From NCBI GenBank assembly GCA_050123335.1, contig JASFHH010000040.1:1-15207 (forward strand): DNA of 15,207 nt. The letters are read 5' to 3'. Positions 14,968 through 15,207 of this stretch are shown here, piece by piece. The stretch's first letter is position 1. Every line of letters starts with the position of its first letter. The position numbers were made by a program, and so were the translations under genes. This stretch comes from JASFHF01 sp050123335 (GTDB lineage: Bacteria; Pseudomonadota; Gammaproteobacteria; UBA12402). A model generated the notes under the pieces. The model had not been told where the DNA came from and did no database searches. It saw nothing but the letters and a program-made list of their open reading frames with translations.

Positions 14968-14986
14968 ATTATGAGGAGGACATGTT

Positions 14987-15207
14987 ATGGCTTTATCTAC
15001 TGTTGAAAAAAAACAAATCATTACTGATTATCAAAAACAACCAAGTGATACTGGTTCAGTCGAAGTGCAAGTTGCGCTGTTGACTTCCGACATTAAAAAA
15101 TTAACTGAGCATTTCAAGCAATTCAAAAAAGACTATCATTCACGTCGTGGCTTAATTGCCAAAGTCAATCATCGACGCAAATTATTGAAATATTTGAAAC
15201 GTATTGA
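14987..15207 (+). CDS. rpsO: 30S ribosomal protein S15 (5' part, runs off window)
   Basis: S15 binds 16S rRNA helices in the central domain early in 30S assembly. The first 73 codons are present, with family residues such as KKQIITDYQ, DTGSVEVQVALLT, HFKQFKKDYHSRRGL and NHRRKLLKYLKR. The full protein is normally about 89 aa, so roughly 16 residues are missing. GAGGAGGA (14973-14980) gives strong initiation 6 nt before ATG 14987; an ATG at 14982 is out of frame. It follows truB as in E. coli but appears to have its own promoter. Confidence 0.96.
   Translation, partial: MALSTVEKKQIITDYQKQPSDTGSVEVQVALLTSDIKKLTEHFKQFKKDYHSRRGLIAKVNHRRKLLKYLKRI

Overview
The window is AT-rich chromosomal DNA from a gammaproteobacterium. 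Evidence for this: an encoded-CCA initiator tRNA directly upstream of rimP-nusA-infB-rbfA-truB-rpsO (the E. coli metY-operon order), the prfB-lysS pair, and an ynbE/ydbL/ydbH cluster. Low GC, short proteins, many dispersed palindromes and a lysine-tailed membrane protein that could be secreted suggest a host-associated lineage such as the Legionellales. That placement is inference only.

Layout. Bases 1-160 hold a large palindromic repeat. prfC (RF3) follows at 221-1828. An isolated 398-aa cysteine-rich multi-pass membrane protein with a poly-lysine tail occupies 2077-3273 and ends at a hairpin. A dispersed GC-rich palindrome precedes prfB (RF2, 3477-4575), which is read through a programmed +1 frameshift at an in-frame TGA. 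Two long perfect hairpins separate prfB from lysS (4828-6327). A second large cruciform repeat lies upstream of a lipid-transport module: lipoprotein YnbE, periplasmic YdbL, and a short AsmA-like YdbH whose 5' end lies inside another palindrome. From 8626 the translation/transcription operon begins: initiator tRNA, a short terminator-like hairpin, rimP, nusA, infB, a 132-bp palindromic element, rbfA, two more palindromes, truB, tandem direct repeats, and the start of rpsO, which runs off the window.

How the genes work together. Most products serve translation: initiation (tRNA-fMet, IF2), 30S maturation and 30S protein (RimP, RbfA, S15), tRNA modification (TruB), aminoacylation (LysRS) and termination/recycling (RF2, RF3). 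NusA couples this operon to transcription. The YnbE-YdbL-YdbH set is predicted to bridge inner and outer membranes and move phospholipid.

The most notable content is between the genes. Six intergenic gaps in otherwise canonical operons carry palindromes or repeats of at least four families. Some of these appear to have altered neighbouring genes: a start region (ydbH), a truncated C-terminus (truB lacking its PUA domain) and a -35 box (rpsO). Other oddities are a U1-U72 mismatch in the initiator tRNA, a roughly 49-residue insertion in the NusA N-terminal domain, and the unrecognised membrane protein. No gene-free stretch exceeds 300 bases.
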